Source of the DNA: Chrysoperla carnea
Taxonomy: Eukaryota; Arthropoda; Insecta; Neuroptera; Chrysopidae
NCBI RefSeq assembly: GCF_905475395.1
Contig: NC_058340.1
Location: forward strand, 61,172,181 to 61,236,180
Length of the DNA stretch: 64,000 bases
Reading direction: 5' to 3'
In this document: piece after piece, positions 27,601 to 38,751 of the stretch
How positions within the stretch are numbered: position 1 is the first letter of the stretch
How the letters are laid out: every line of letters begins with the position of its first letter
Position numbers and translations under genes: made by a program
The notes under the pieces: generated by a model
Database searches by the model: none
What the model saw: only the letters and a program-made list of their open reading frames with translations
Told to the model about the DNA's origin: nothing

Positions 27601-29739
27601 AATAATGGGTTAAAACTCTAATCCAGACGCAGCTCTAATCTGAGATTGCTAGGATACCTTCAAAAGTCATTTTTAGCCACCTCTTCCGAAAATTTTGATT
27701 CACGTTTACTTCGAAATATAACGATTAAATATTTGTTTTGTTTCAAATTTGATCACCAAATTAAATTAATACAAAACTTAAACTGCTTGATAAGTGGCTT
27801 ATAGGTGTAGCCATTCATTAAAAAGCGATCAAATCGATTTTACGGATTTTAAAAAAAAATCATTAATTGTCGTCATTTATGTATTTTCAAAACTGAAGAC
27901 TGATTATAAAACACTTTAAATCAAATAAATCATCATTGATAAATTAAATGGGGTGAAGGATCTTTAGCTTAGAATTTCCAAGCAATTGTAAGTAGATGAA
28001 ATTTTAAACTGTCAAATATCTGTAACAACTTACTTAATAATGCCATTATGATGATAAATACAATTTGAAATTTCCACAGACATATCATAATTATATCCAT
28101 CTATAGAGTTTGTAATAGTTCTCTTACTCGGGCCCAAAACACTTAATTTTTGTTGTAAAATTTGTAATTGTCCCGTACAAAATAATAACAATGCAAAAAT
28201 AAACGTATCACCAGCTCCTAAAGAAGCTGCCGCAATAACAAATATAATCACTTGCATTACTAATACCATTTCATAGATTGGCGATTGATTGCTATCAAAA
28301 GGTAACCATGCATTTAATAACATTGGTTTTTTGATAATATTTGTATCTGTACCATTTTCAAATTTTATAAAAAATGGACCTAGAACAATCATTATTCAAC
28401 AAATTATATCTCATGAAAATTTTAGGTACACAACAAGTTAAATTTACAAAATTTAAAAAGTAGGAGTTATCCTAGATATCCTAGTGTGTGATCCATGGTA
28501 CATTACTTGTTTAGGTGTTGCTACTTACCAGATAAATAGAATTCAGCATGTGGTGCACAAATCAATCCCGTAGTTGTAATCACATCCAAAAAAGCAAACC
28601 CTAACGTGGCATATTTAACACGTTTATGATGTTCATAAAATAATTGTTTACTTTCTTTCGTACCATTATCCAAAATACTCTGTTCCGTTTCAATGATAAT
28701 TGTTATCATTTTGTAAAATTTCTCTTTCATAAATAATATTAAAAATACTTTTGCTAATGCAACCACATAACATAATGATATACTGGCATTTACAGTTAAT
28801 TCCTAAATACAAACAATAGATGAAAGTATTAGTCCTGGAAATCTGGTTATAAGTAGTGCAAAAGCAAGTCAAAGTTGTTGTTGCGTGGATCGATCGAAAA
28901 ATTAGGAAATAAAAAAGAAAATTAAAAAATCCGGCAATTACATGAAAACTATAAATTGAAACCTGACGTCGCGTCATTTTGCACATTTTGAATTTTTTTT
29001 ATATGACTTTCTGGTATAAAAATTGGTTGATATTTACTAAATTTTACTTTAATTATACTTTTTTCATGCTGTTATATAAGCTGATAAGCGCGACAAAAAC
29101 TTTTAACCGTTTTTCGCGAATAACTCAAAAGCCGTACAACTAATAGAAAAAATTCGACACAATAAAGTTTATAAAATAGCAAAGCGATTAGATTGGTTTA
29201 TCCTTTCAACAACTTGGATATGAAACCTCAACTGCTTGTATTCCATTAAAATGATATAATTTTAAACTTAAAAAAACTTGTATATAAGGTATCATGAAAA
29301 GAGTATTTTATACCAATTTGTATGATAATTTTGTTAAAAAAGTTCAATAATAATTTAGATGCATTGGCCAACTTTGCTATTTAAATGATGATTTGTCCAA
29401 AATTAATTTGATCGCGGTGTCCAGCAAAGTTGCGGATCACAACCGCAACATAACACAAATTGCTATAAAAAAAAATTTTTGTGATATCTCATACACTGTT
29501 TAAATTTATATCATTTTAAATGAAAAACCCTTGAAGAATACCTCTAAATTTTTCTGATCATAATACATTTGTATAAATTGTGTTAACAAACATATAATCA
29601 CACTATAATATATAATATAACCGTAATAATATTGACAATTATTTATTAATTGATATTTTGTTGTAATTGGGTACATGCCCATTAATTGTAAATATCTTAA
29701 CATTGAATACAATGATGTATTTTTTATGTTTAATGGCAT
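21636..29739 (-). CDS. Insect odorant receptor, complete seven-exon model (410 aa)
   Basis: Seven-transmembrane ligand-gated receptor of the insect Or family, which acts with Orco in olfactory neuron dendrites. Minus-strand exons are 29739-29542, 28802-28529, 28379-28034, 25599-25497, 25421-25320, 22848-22693 and 21689-21636. All have AG/GT sites. Exon-end phases are 0,1,2,0,0,0 and they join without a frame break. The start MPLNIKNTSL leads into YLQLMGMYP, a typical Or N-terminus. Hydrophobic segments are near residues 38-57, 71-90, 120-140, 185-220, 283-307 and 312-338. LCAIGFQATM is in exon 4, and MMRSQRPLIF (about 370-379) then RAGPFNEMSL in exon 6. The end, ILKASYTYLTILRQLYG plus stop, is the usual last short exon. 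The length equals the family norm and no lesions were seen. The ligand is unknown. The exon 1 donor (after NLE, GTATTC) is the weakest junction. Confidence 0.88.
22900..23030 (-). repeat. Helitron-like 5' region fragment in receptor intron/3' flank
   Basis: The reverse complement carries CGATTTTGATGAAATTTTGTG preceded by a GTTTGTATTTC.ACTCCTCCTAAACGGATGAAC stretch. This is the same layout as the 5' third of the insertion at 8098-8563. It lies just upstream of the acceptor of receptor exon 6, within intron 5. Confidence 0.5.
24615..25244 (-). mobile_element. MITE family M1, copy 2 (inverted)
   Basis: About 630 bp, starting TAAGGTAGTACGAGCGCC and ending in the inverted form TTGGTGCTAGCATTAA. 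The interior is the reverse complement of 18128-18692, including the block around GTTAAATAGGCC. It sits in intron 5 of the odorant receptor, about 75 bp beyond the exon 5 donor, with no effect on the splice site. Confidence 0.75.
26485..26575 (+). repeat. Short repeat shared with 11965-12060
   Basis: Second copy of the GGCAATTTTATTACAGATATG segment. It lies in intron 3 of the odorant receptor. Confidence 0.6.
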
Positions 29740-29917
29740 TTTTTTGTTTATGATTTTTGATTTCGTCTTAAAAATGAATGTTATTTAAATGAAAATGGTA
29801 TTCGACAATTAAAAATGTTTTACTGGTTTGTTTACAATTTATATAACTTGTGAAATGTTTTTTTTTTATACAGATAAAATTCAACAATTTAACATCATGA
29901 TTTATTCATGTTAGTTA

Positions 29918-30429
29918 TAGTGGCGGATTTACACATTTGCCGTCAGCAGGTCATTCAATTTTTGCTACCGCTACTCAGGGCCCGATCTATCTATTTAGCC
30001 GCTCTTTACACTCATACCACATACGGGGTGTCTTTTTTAAGTTGCCATATGCTTGAAACTCGATGAATGAATGCTTTTTTGTTTTAAACATTTTTTGTAA
30101 ACCGAATAGTTTAGACAGAAAAATGTTACACAAACAAAAAATGTTACATTTTAATCAAAAAGCTTTCTAATTTAAAGTCTCCATCTATCGATTACCAGTT
30201 ATAGTAGAATGAGCTTGAAAACCTAGGTCAAGTATAATGTGTGCGTAAGATCTGTGCCTACACACCCAACATTTTTGGTTCGAAGCATTTTGATCGACAA
30301 AAGTTATTTTTCGAGTTTCAAGCATAAATTTCAAACACAGAATAAAGTCTAGTAATAATTAATAAAAATAATGTATCAAAATTGCTAATAATATTTTAAC
30401 AATTCATATTCACAAAAATATCGCCACTG
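29918..30429. mobile_element. hAT-type MITE, about 510 bp
   Basis: The left end is TAGTGGCGGATTTACAC and the right end, reverse-complemented, is CAGTGGCGATATTTTTG. Possible 8-bp flanks are atgttagt/atgttatt. The interior near the left end reads as decayed GCCGCC motifs like those of 7470-9054 and 57783-58364, so all three probably used one transposase type. No coding sequence. Confidence 0.55.
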
Positions 30430-30839
30430 ATGTTATTATTATAATAAAAAAAAAAAAAGTATAATTACGTTCATTTAAATTTCTTTTATATAGACAATTC
30501 TTATTACATTATAGCTATAATATTGCCTATAACTATTATGATCTGAAATATTCTAAATAGTCTACATATGTATACAGAGTGAATCATAAAGAATACACAA
30601 ACAATACAGTAAAACTGTATTCGACCATATATCCATAATGAAGTGAAATTTCTGTTATTGTGTTTGTCTGCTTTTTTTTAAGGTTTTATAAAGGTAAGTT
30701 TGGTATATTTCAACCGTGGCTATAGATAATTCGCATATGTAACAATAACGCGCAAGTAAATTTGATTAAATAAGTTTTCTGGAGAGACAAAAAATGTATA
30801 TTAATTTTGAAATTCTTCAGAAATGAGGAACAAATCCAT

Positions 30840-31175
30840 TAATGGATATCTATTACGTGTAGTTATGATGTAGGTCCGCGCCGACAGGTAATTTTAGGTG
30901 GAAATAAATCGAAAGTTAATAAAACTTAGGGATGTTGTTCAGAGATGGTTAATTAATATTTTTTCAAGTTTTCAACCTCGAGGACCCTGTGCTAAAAGAG
31001 GATGGGGGGGTGGATCTCTGCTAAATTTTTGACCTTCCTCCGGGTTTTCCTCAAAAACTTTTTTCCTACGGCAATAGCATTCCTTAACTTTTTTGCGGAG
31101 CGTTATATTTCGGATATTTTTTCGAATTTGCTTAATTAAAACATTACCTCCATATAACTACGTATGTGGAGGTAA
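30840..31175. other. Intergenic with a short hairpin
   Basis: ACCTCCATATAACTACGTAT then GTGGAGGT (31145-31172) forms an almost perfect stem. ACGTGTAGTTATGATGTAGG at 30854 is a diverged inverted partner, so this may be a roughly 320-bp TIR element. Too diverged to class. Confidence 0.35.
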
Positions 31176-32003
31176 AAACAAATTGCATGATATCTAGTTT
31201 AAAAAGTTAAAAAGTATATTTTAAATTCAATTACTAATTCATATTGTTTTCATAATATAATTGAAAAGTAATTAAGAAAATTTATTTTTCAATATCCTTG
31301 TAGGTAATTAAAAACAATTTATTATTTATTTAAATACATTAAAATAATGACCTGATATAATAATGGATCATGCTAAAAAAAATACTTAACAAAAAAAAAA
31401 AAAAAAAAAATTATAACAAAATATTACTAATTATATCGATCAATAAAAATTCCACTTTTTAAGGTCAGTTATGTTATTTGATTATTTACAATTCTACCAG
31501 CTCGACCAGTGCAGAATTCTGCATTCCGGTACCCGTAGATAATCAATAGCTCCGCGATCTTAGCACCTCATGTGCGGAATTTCGATTGACCAATTATACC
31601 ATCTGAAAGGTCAGAAATTGGTCATAAAAGGTCAGTTGGTCTCATTAATTGGTCAGCATCAGAAAATTTTTTATTAAAGATTAAAGTTTTTCAAGGTCAA
31701 TTAATAAGTTTAGCACCTCATTCGCAGAAAAAATAAAAAACTCCACCTATGCGCGATCGGGAAGCACTCGCTGATAATTGGTCAGCTAATATAAATAATT
31801 GGTCAGTTTAATTTAATATTTAAAAAAATTAAAAAAGTTGTCTCTGTCGTAACGCGCATGCTTTGAGCCGGATGGTTTTATCAGGGCAGTGAGTACTTAC
31901 GCACAGCTCTTCACTATAAACCAGACAGAGCAGGGGAAATATTTTTTTTATAATTTTTTACTTTTAAAAAAATGAATTTTTCCTTTTATTTAAATTTTTC
32001 ACT

Positions 32004-32535
32004 CTTTTTATACCATGTATATATGAAATATACATAGTATATTAAGTTTAACCATAGTTGTAACGCTTAAAAATAATGATGTTAGTATAAAAATTTTGTC
32101 ATAGGTGTTCGTAAATCACCTAATTAGTCCATTTCCGGTTGTCCGTCCGTCCATCCGTCCGTCTGTGGACACGATAACTCAAAAACGAAAAAAGATATCG
32201 AGCTCAAGTGAGGTAAAAAGTGAGGTCAAGTTCGTAAATGAGCATCATAGGTGAATTGGGTCTTGGTTTACAAGATGGGTCCGTAGGACCCACTTGTAAA
32301 CCGTTAGAGATAGAACAAAAGTTTAAATGTAAAATTTTTTTTCATAAACATCACTGTTTACTCGTGAGGGCGCCAATTAGGCGGAAATTTTATAATAGGT
32401 ACTATACTTGATTATCAGTTATGTATGTGTCACATGTTTGTATGTGTAATGTGATAAATAAATCAACACTGACTATGCATGGTATTTCAACAATTAACTC
32501 AGTCAATTGTTTGTTTTCACTTGTATTATATATAT
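32004..32535 (+). repeat. Interspersed repeat family R1, copy 2
   Basis: Same landmarks and order as 4843-5292. It carries a (GTCC)n-like stretch at 32139-32163 followed by ACACGATAACTCAAAA. It also carries a near-palindromic GGGTC..GACCC segment around 32258-32300 (ATGGGTCCGTAGGACCCAC) that copy 1 lacks. It is nested within the foldback-like element 31548-33933. Confidence 0.75.
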
Positions 32536-33203
32536 TTGTACATATGTCACCTATACAAAATTTGAATGAATAATAATAATGGTTATTTTATATAGTAGAA
32601 AATCAATTTTCGGGATAACGTTTTCAAATTAATATAAATAAATAAATATCGTTATATATTTTAAATTTTGTTTTATTTTATTCTATCCCATTTTTCCTTT
32701 CAGAACAAAATTATTAATTAACTAATTAATTTTTTTTTAGTAAAGGTACAAACAAATTTTTATAAAATATAGGTGAGATAAAGAAGTTGGATTGTAAATA
32801 CGTAATATTCTTTTTGGATTTTCATTTTATTTTTGTGTGGTATTTGGTTTGTAAAAAAAAGTTGATGCAAAAAAATTTTTTTAAGATGAAATTAATGATA
32901 TGGAATTATGTGTAAGTAATTCGTAAATAGTTTTTATGTATTTTGATTTCATTTAAATAAAGTTGAAAACTCAAACCCTGTTTTTATTTTATTTTTCCCC
33001 ATCTCTCTGTAGCTATACAATATTATTTCAGTTAAAAATAGGTAAGTATTTCGAACTTCACGATAGGTAAGTATTTCAAACTTCGTTTGCCATTTTTTTT
33101 TGTAATAATACTACTCAAAATTTTCCGAAAATGAGTTTTACTTTTTGTTATAATTTAAGAAAGTCGAAAATATCAATATAATTATTTATTAATACGAATA
33201 ACA

Positions 33204-33276
33204 GAGCCCTAATGGTATAATGGTTAGCGTATCTGACTTCGAATAAATAGTCCCTTGGTTCGAAACTAGGTGAGGA
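33204..33276 (+). pseudogene. Degenerate tRNA-like sequence, Arg(TCG)-like loop
   Basis: TAATGGTATAATGGTTAGCG resembles a D arm with A box, CTGACTTCGAA an anticodon loop with TCG, and TTGGTTCGAAACTAGG a T arm with B box. The 3' half of the anticodon stem (TAAATAG) does not pair with ATCTGA, and the acceptor stem is poor. It is a tRNA pseudogene or an old tRNA-derived retroposon head, not a working tRNA. Confidence 0.5.
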
Positions 33277-33430
33277 CAAATATTAAAAAAAAGTTCATTA
33301 AATCTTTTAAGCAAAATCTGATTTTTATTTTCATTTTTTTTCAAATTTCCACCACAGCATGTTTGCCTAGTAAATGATGAAAAAATTAGTTTTTTTTCGT
33401 TCAAAAACTTCAATTTTTTTCACATTTCTA

Positions 33431-33662
33431 CTAGGAGAACATCAAGGACGGACGGAATAAGTAGTACCTGATAGCAAGGTAATTGTTGTCACCTCGTAAG
33501 TCAGAAAGTTAGTGGTCTGCACACCCGTGTTTGGTGAGTGTGACCTCTAGTGGACAGACCAATAACTTTCTGCCAAAATAAAATTTTAGACTTTCGGGGT
33601 GAAAACACTTACTCACCTTTCTCCTTATCAGGAACTACTAATTCCCACTTATGTTCTCCTAG
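33431..33662. mobile_element. Small TA-flanked MITE nested in the foldback element
   Basis: 232 bp with inverted ends CTAGGAGAACAT and flanking TA on both sides. A second inner inverted pair is CAGAAAGTTAGTGGTCTG against CAGACCAATAACTTTCTG. The TA target fits Tc1/mariner-type MITEs. No coding sequence. Confidence 0.65.
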
Positions 33663-34624
33663 TACAAATGTTGAAAAAATTGAAAATTTTTTCGAAATTA
33701 TATTATTTTTTGAATATAAAATTAAACTGACCAATTATTTATATTAGCTGACCAATTATCAGCGAATGCTTCCCGATCGCGCATAGGTGGAGTTTTTTCA
33801 ATCTTTAATAAAAAATTTTCTGATGCTGACCAATTAATGAGACCAACTGACCTTTTATGACCAATTTCTGACCTTTCAGATGGTATAATTGTCAATCGAA
33901 ATTCCGCACATGAGGTGCTAAGATCGCGGAGCTATAATCAATCCATGGTCGTTGCTTAAATTAGTATTAGGAGAAAATGTTTTAAAAAGAATTCAATTTG
34001 AAATATATATGTTAGTTAAGAATACGTATTGTTTAGGTATCTCGTTTAAATCACTGTATATTTTTAAGTGCGCATCCAAAGCGGGTCTATCACCGACTTA
34101 TGACATTTTCTCCCGCAAAAAAAAAGCAAACTTTTTAAAGAATTTAATTATAACCCACAAACTTGTTAATTAATTATCAGGAAGGTATAATCAGTAAATA
34201 TTAAATAAACAATCACGTAAATCAACGTACATTTTATCAAAGAACCTAAGACCTTAGACCTTAAGGAACATAATTTACCTGCATAACGTACCTTGGGTTA
34301 TTGTAGTAATTAGCCACTAAGGCACTCTTAATTAAAATAAACATTGTGTTAATTAATTAAGTATTCATGGAATTTGACATAAATGTAAAAACACGAATAC
34401 ATTACATTGTAATATACGAATGTTAATGAGAATGGAAAAATAATTTTATTTATGCATTACCCACAATTTGTATAATAGCCAGGACCATACGCACGGGAGG
34501 GATTTTGGGGGTCAAAACCCCTCTTATTGAGAATCTGTTCAAATAAATTTTGAATTAGCAACATAGTTCTATAAATGCACCGATTTATGAGTGCGTTCAG
34601 TACATTCGGTACATTCTTTGAGTC

Positions 34625-35220
34625 GGGTACTTCATACAGAAAACCTGGATCTTGACAAAGCTATCGAACTGACTGAACATAATTTGATTGAAAGAAAAGA
34701 AAACGCTGGAGAAGAGTTCAGGAAAATTTTTAAAACCATGAGCGATATCTACGATAAATAAACAGACTGATTCAGTTGAATTATAGATCGATTTTTTGAT
34801 CGAATCATCACAAAATTTTCTCAAATTTTGCTTGTCTCTTTCTCAACAACAAAATTACTTGAAAACTTTTGCTCGTACTTTTTAACTAGAATATTCAATT
34901 TTACACCATGATTCGCGTGACATCTGGGTCGACAAAGTTCAACTTTGGCGAAAACGCATTGTCGGACGAAGTGCCGAATATTCACTCGAAGCACTCGATA
35001 TTTGCAACAAAGATACGTTTTCTCATATCTATCAAATGCTTCACTCTGGCAGTTTTGCTTGTGACAACAGCAACGCTTCTTTTCAATCTTGCGTCGTCTC
35101 AAAGCATACCGTCGGTTTAGCCCTCGTTCCATATACACCGCGTAACACCGAATAGCAAATAGACATATCCAAATTTCAAATCGATAGAGTTAATGGTATA
35201 ATCGCAGTGCTTGAAATTCA
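34625..35220 (+). pseudogene. hAT-family transposase fossil
   Basis: Plus-strand segments in shifting frames: LDLDKAIELTEHNLIERKEN and FRKIFKTMSDIYDK, then WRKRIVGRSAEYSLEALDIC followed by NKDTFSHIYQML, then VTTAT followed (after a frameshift) by QRFFSILRRLKAYRR. That order and spacing is the middle and C-terminal region of hAT transposases of the zinc-finger MYM-like type. Several frameshifts and stops mean it is dead. Its ends were not found, and it is a different lineage from the transposase at 7676-8934. It lies just upstream of lipocalin A. Confidence 0.75.
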
Positions 35221-35682
35221 ATTGTTACTTTAACCATTCTTATCTGGAAAACTGCTTTTCTTTATAAATTTTTTTTTCCACTAATGAATATCGAAGAAGA
35301 TTTTTAAAATAATTACAAAGTCTCCCAACAATCAAGGAATGATTTCACGCCAATTAACTATTTGAAGTACTTGCCAATTAACTATTAGAAGTTAAAAATG
35401 TGAATATCTGAATACGGGCGAATTTTAACACAAGTAACACACTTTCCTAACGGGTTTTCGCTCATCGAATGCTAATTGGAATTTATTATCGTAATCTATG
35501 CATAAATAATAACGACAATTTTTGAAATATTTGTTTAAATACTGTGAAGTTTTTAGTATTTAATTTTAATTATTAAGTATATTTTCAAATATAATTATTA
35601 AGTTTATAATTTATATATTAAGTATTTATTCATATGTACCTACATAATTTCAAAAAAGTCTTTTGTAATTTTTGTTATTATT

Positions 35683-37842
35683 ATGAATTCAATAAAAGTA
35701 TTAAAAATACTTCTCCAGTTTATTTCTTCTATAGCTGTAATAAATGGAAATTTAATTACATTAGATGGAGAATGTCCATTTGCTGATCTTAAGCCAACAC
35801 CAATTGCAGTTGTTCCAGTTGTAAGTTTTTCTTTATACACAAGTCTTAAATTAAACTGGATGGGGAATCTGATCTAGACCTCATCAGACATTTCTATTCA
35901 GACACGGTTACTTCGAAATACAGCCAAATGGAAATTTTTGTTTTTAAATCTGAACGCCATTTATGTCAATACAAAGCTGAAAGTTACTTATAACTTAAAT
36001 TTAAAACTCATTCAAAAAAGGGCCCAGAGTTTGATACATTGGTTTTTCTTAAGTCTTTCATACCTTAAAATATGTAAAACTCCTGACGACTAGACTTTTA
36101 TAAATTGTATATGTATCTCTGCGTCACAAAATCTGTACAGAGCAAATGTAAAAATGATGCCATACTTTTTTTCTCTAAAATATATTGATATACATGTAAT
36201 ATATACATATCATAACTATTTTTAACAAACCTTTGAATTTTACCTTAGAAACCTTAGAATTTTTACTGAATTAATAAAAAGGGATAATCATAATCAACTA
36301 GTGTAGATTTTGTGACGTACGTTATGTAGAATATACATAAACCTTATTAAATTACAGTACACCATAAAATGCTTTACTTTTTCATAAATTTTTCTATTTA
36401 ATCCCAGCAATCGAACTCTTCCTGGTTTTTAATGATCCCGGATTAGTGAGACTCTATTGTATACTATTTTTTGTAGCTAAAAGGAAAATTCAATGCAATC
36501 GCTGAAACAGCCCAAGGTGGTATCAATCGAACTGATATTGCTGTGACTTTGAAACAAGTTGAATCGGACACAGTTAAAATTACAGATAGATTTCTATCGA
36601 CAGAAACTGATGAATGTATGGAATTTTTGATTTATATCACAGCTACAGACCAATTAGGAGTCTATAAAGCACAATATCAAGGTAAGCCATCACATTTTGT
36701 TTATTATTCTTCGACTTAGCTTTAATTTAAAACTCACTCGCCGTTTTACCTAAGGTAGTCACTCTTAGGTAACACGGCTGTGGTGTCACACATACATATA
36801 TCTGATATTCCCATATAACACATACTATAATATTTCAACCTATTTTACACCCTCACGGGTAAACAGTGATGTTTACGAAAAATGTTTCAAACAAAAGTTG
36901 TTAATTTTTTTACAAGGAACATTTTTTACATTTTGTTCTATCTCTAATGGTTTACAATATGAGTCCCACGGACCCAAGACCCAATAGACCCAATACTTTT
37001 AATGTCCTGAGCACGCTATAAAAATTTCAGCTCAATATATTTTTTCGGTTTTGAGCTATCGTGTTGTCGGGGACTAATTAGGTGATTTAATAAACACCTA
37101 TGTCAAAATTTTGTTTGTAGCGTCCATATTTTTAAACGTTACAAACTTAGGACTAAACTTAATATACCTTGATATATTTCATATATACATGGTATAATAA
37201 TGCAAGTATTGACATTCAACACTTTCTATACTGGGTATTTCAACAGTTAATTCAGTCAATTGTAAATGTTTTCACTTGTTAAAATTCGTTTCCAGGCCAA
37301 GGTAAAGTAACGTATCCATACACCATTAATTATTAAGCAATTCCAATTATATCTCGAAGTAAATGTGAATGAAAATTGCTTCTTTGAAGGGACCCCTTTT
37401 CGAACTAAATTCTAGCGCAAAAAGCTTAATAATAATAATTTGGATTTTTTTTAGTTGCTCCCGATACGAACTTCGTAGAATATACAGCATACTTTTTAGC
37501 ACTTGATATATTAACTTTGAGAGCTCTTGCTATTATATGTCACAATTTACCCGATTCAAAATATCAAGGTTAGTATTAGTTAGCCTAGAAAATTAATTGC
37601 ACCTAATAATTATAAAAAATATTTTTTTTATAGTTGAAATTGCAGTACTATCAGCATTAACATCAAAATACGACGAAATAACACAGAAACAAGTTAAAAA
37701 AGTATTAGAGGATAATAATATAGGGTATTTAAATGAATATCTTGTCGAAATTGAAAGAAATGATAAATGTGGTTTTTCGCCATCGGAAATAATTGATTCA
37801 TTATTACCATCTAAAGATGCTTTGTTACCCGGTAAATCATAG
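35683..37842 (+). CDS. Lipocalin-like secreted protein A (221 aa)
   Basis: Exons are 35683-35820, 36477-36681, 37455-37568 and 37634-37842, with phases 0,1,1 and GT..AG throughout. Residues 1 to about 22 form a signal peptide (hydrophobic core ILLQFISSIAVIN). The mature protein has four cysteines in the lipocalin arrangement (GECPF, TDECMEF, IICHN, NDKCGF), alternating beta-like strands, and a C-terminal helix pattern. The sequence EIAVLSALTSKYDEITQKQV then KKVLEDNNI corresponds to the lipocalin C-terminal helix and strand. The classical GxW motif is not evident, so membership rests on pattern and on paralog C. It probably binds a small hydrophobic ligand extracellularly, which is inference from the fold. 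Intron 2 carries a rearranged R1 repeat. The tail after the last cysteine is about 22 residues longer than in B. Confidence 0.82.
36775..37290. repeat. Interspersed repeat family R1, rearranged copy in lipocalin A intron 2
   Basis: The body (about 36775-37200) is the reverse complement of copies 4843-5292 and 32004-32535. The terminal block TATTTCAACAGTTAATTCAG (37236 onward) lies in the same orientation as theirs. So the body has been inverted relative to its right end. Confidence 0.65.
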
Positions 37843-37881
37843 TTCCACATTCTACTCATTTCTTTCTGAAATTAATTTAAA

Positions 37882-37887
37882 AATAAA
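37882..37887 (+). terminator. Poly(A) signal of lipocalin A
   Basis: AATAAA 40 bp after the TAG stop. Confidence 0.65.
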
Positions 37888-38109
37888 ATTTTATTCAATC
37901 AATATTACCCATTTTTTATTGTTTATAAAAATTATTTTGAAAAAACAATTGTTTTTTCCTTATATCTTCTACCCTTTGTTCCACTATCCTATGAAATATC
38001 GGGCTTTTACCATTATCCTGATAAGCAGATAAATATTTTAAATATAAATTCCAATGGCTGTTATAGAGATACTATTCTAATAAAATTAAGGATTCTGAAT
38101 CAGTTAATT

Positions 38110-38272
38110 ATTTGGCTATCGATATTTCAAAAACCAAGACAGATATCGAAAAATTGTATTCTCATTTCTCATCTACATTCATGAAATTATAACAAAATTC
38201 ATTATCAAATTTGAAAATAAGGTAGAAATTATTTCAACTCTAAATCTAAACTTGCCTTGGTGCTCGTATGCT
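38110..38272 (+). repeat. MITE family M1, partial copy
   Basis: Matches the right part of 18128-18692 (TTTCAAAAACCAAGAC then GAAAAATTGTATTCTCATTT, ending CTTGCCTTGGTGCTCGTA). It abuts the SINE at 38273, which probably inserted at its right end. Confidence 0.65.
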
Positions 38273-38490
38273 AGGGTAGCGGGTTCGATTCCCGCCGTCA
38301 CAACAAAAAATAAATTTAATGAATGGTTGAGATGAGCTAGTATATACATGGAGGAGGTGTACTTAGCCTCTTATAAATAATTGAAGAGATGATAAATAAA
38401 ATTATCAGGGGAAAAAGTGTAAAACAAAGAGAGGACCCCACGGATCTTTCATGGACAGTCAATAACCAAACCTAGCCTAACCTAAAACGC
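38273..38490 (+). repeat. tRNA-derived SINE, 5'-truncated
   Basis: Begins inside the tRNA-like head at the B box (GCGGGTTCGATTCCCGCCGT), followed by a body with GAGGTGTACTTAGCCTCT and a tail ending CCTAGCCTAACCTAA. The full-length relative is at 2738-3033 (minus). 5' truncation is the usual product of reverse transcription from a target. Confidence 0.8.
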
Positions 38491-38751
38491 TTAATCATAT
38501 AAAGTAAAAATTATCTTTGACCCCAATTAGTATTTTAAACTAAATATTATACTTTTATTATTTCTTACTAATTTTATAGTAACTTAAACATTGACATAAT
38601 AAAATCAATAGTTTTTGGTCCATTTCTAAATACATGAAATCTACTCGACTATCTATATAGCCTAAGCAGTGAGGGAAATCAACAAATCGGCCTAGTACTC
38701 ACTGCGGCAGGGTTATTAAGAATGCTCAAAACAAATAGAATAACTTTTTAA

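Larger units (their letters stand above)
31548..33933. mobile_element. Foldback-like element with long inverted ends and 9-bp TSD
   Basis: The left arm (31548 to about 31815) and right arm (about 33722-33933) are inverted copies. They begin AGCTCCGCGATCTTAGCACC and include repeated AATTGGTCAG/AAAGGTCAG modules. The identical 9-mer ataatcaat flanks both sides (31539-31547 and 33934-33942). The left arm has about 60 bp extra near 31685-31735. The interior holds an R1 repeat (32004-32535), a tRNA-like relic (33204-33276) and a small MITE (33431-33662), but no transposase. A target duplication of 8-9 bp fits hAT or Mutator-like movement, so the class remains open. Confidence 0.8.

Noticed and set aside
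28690-28986. 98-codon minus-strand frame
   Set aside because: Out of frame with receptor exon 2 and running into intron 1. The spliced frame gives the receptor sequence instead.
34821-35138. 105-codon minus-strand frame rich in Arg and Cys
   Set aside because: It is the antisense shadow of the plus-strand hAT transposase fossil.
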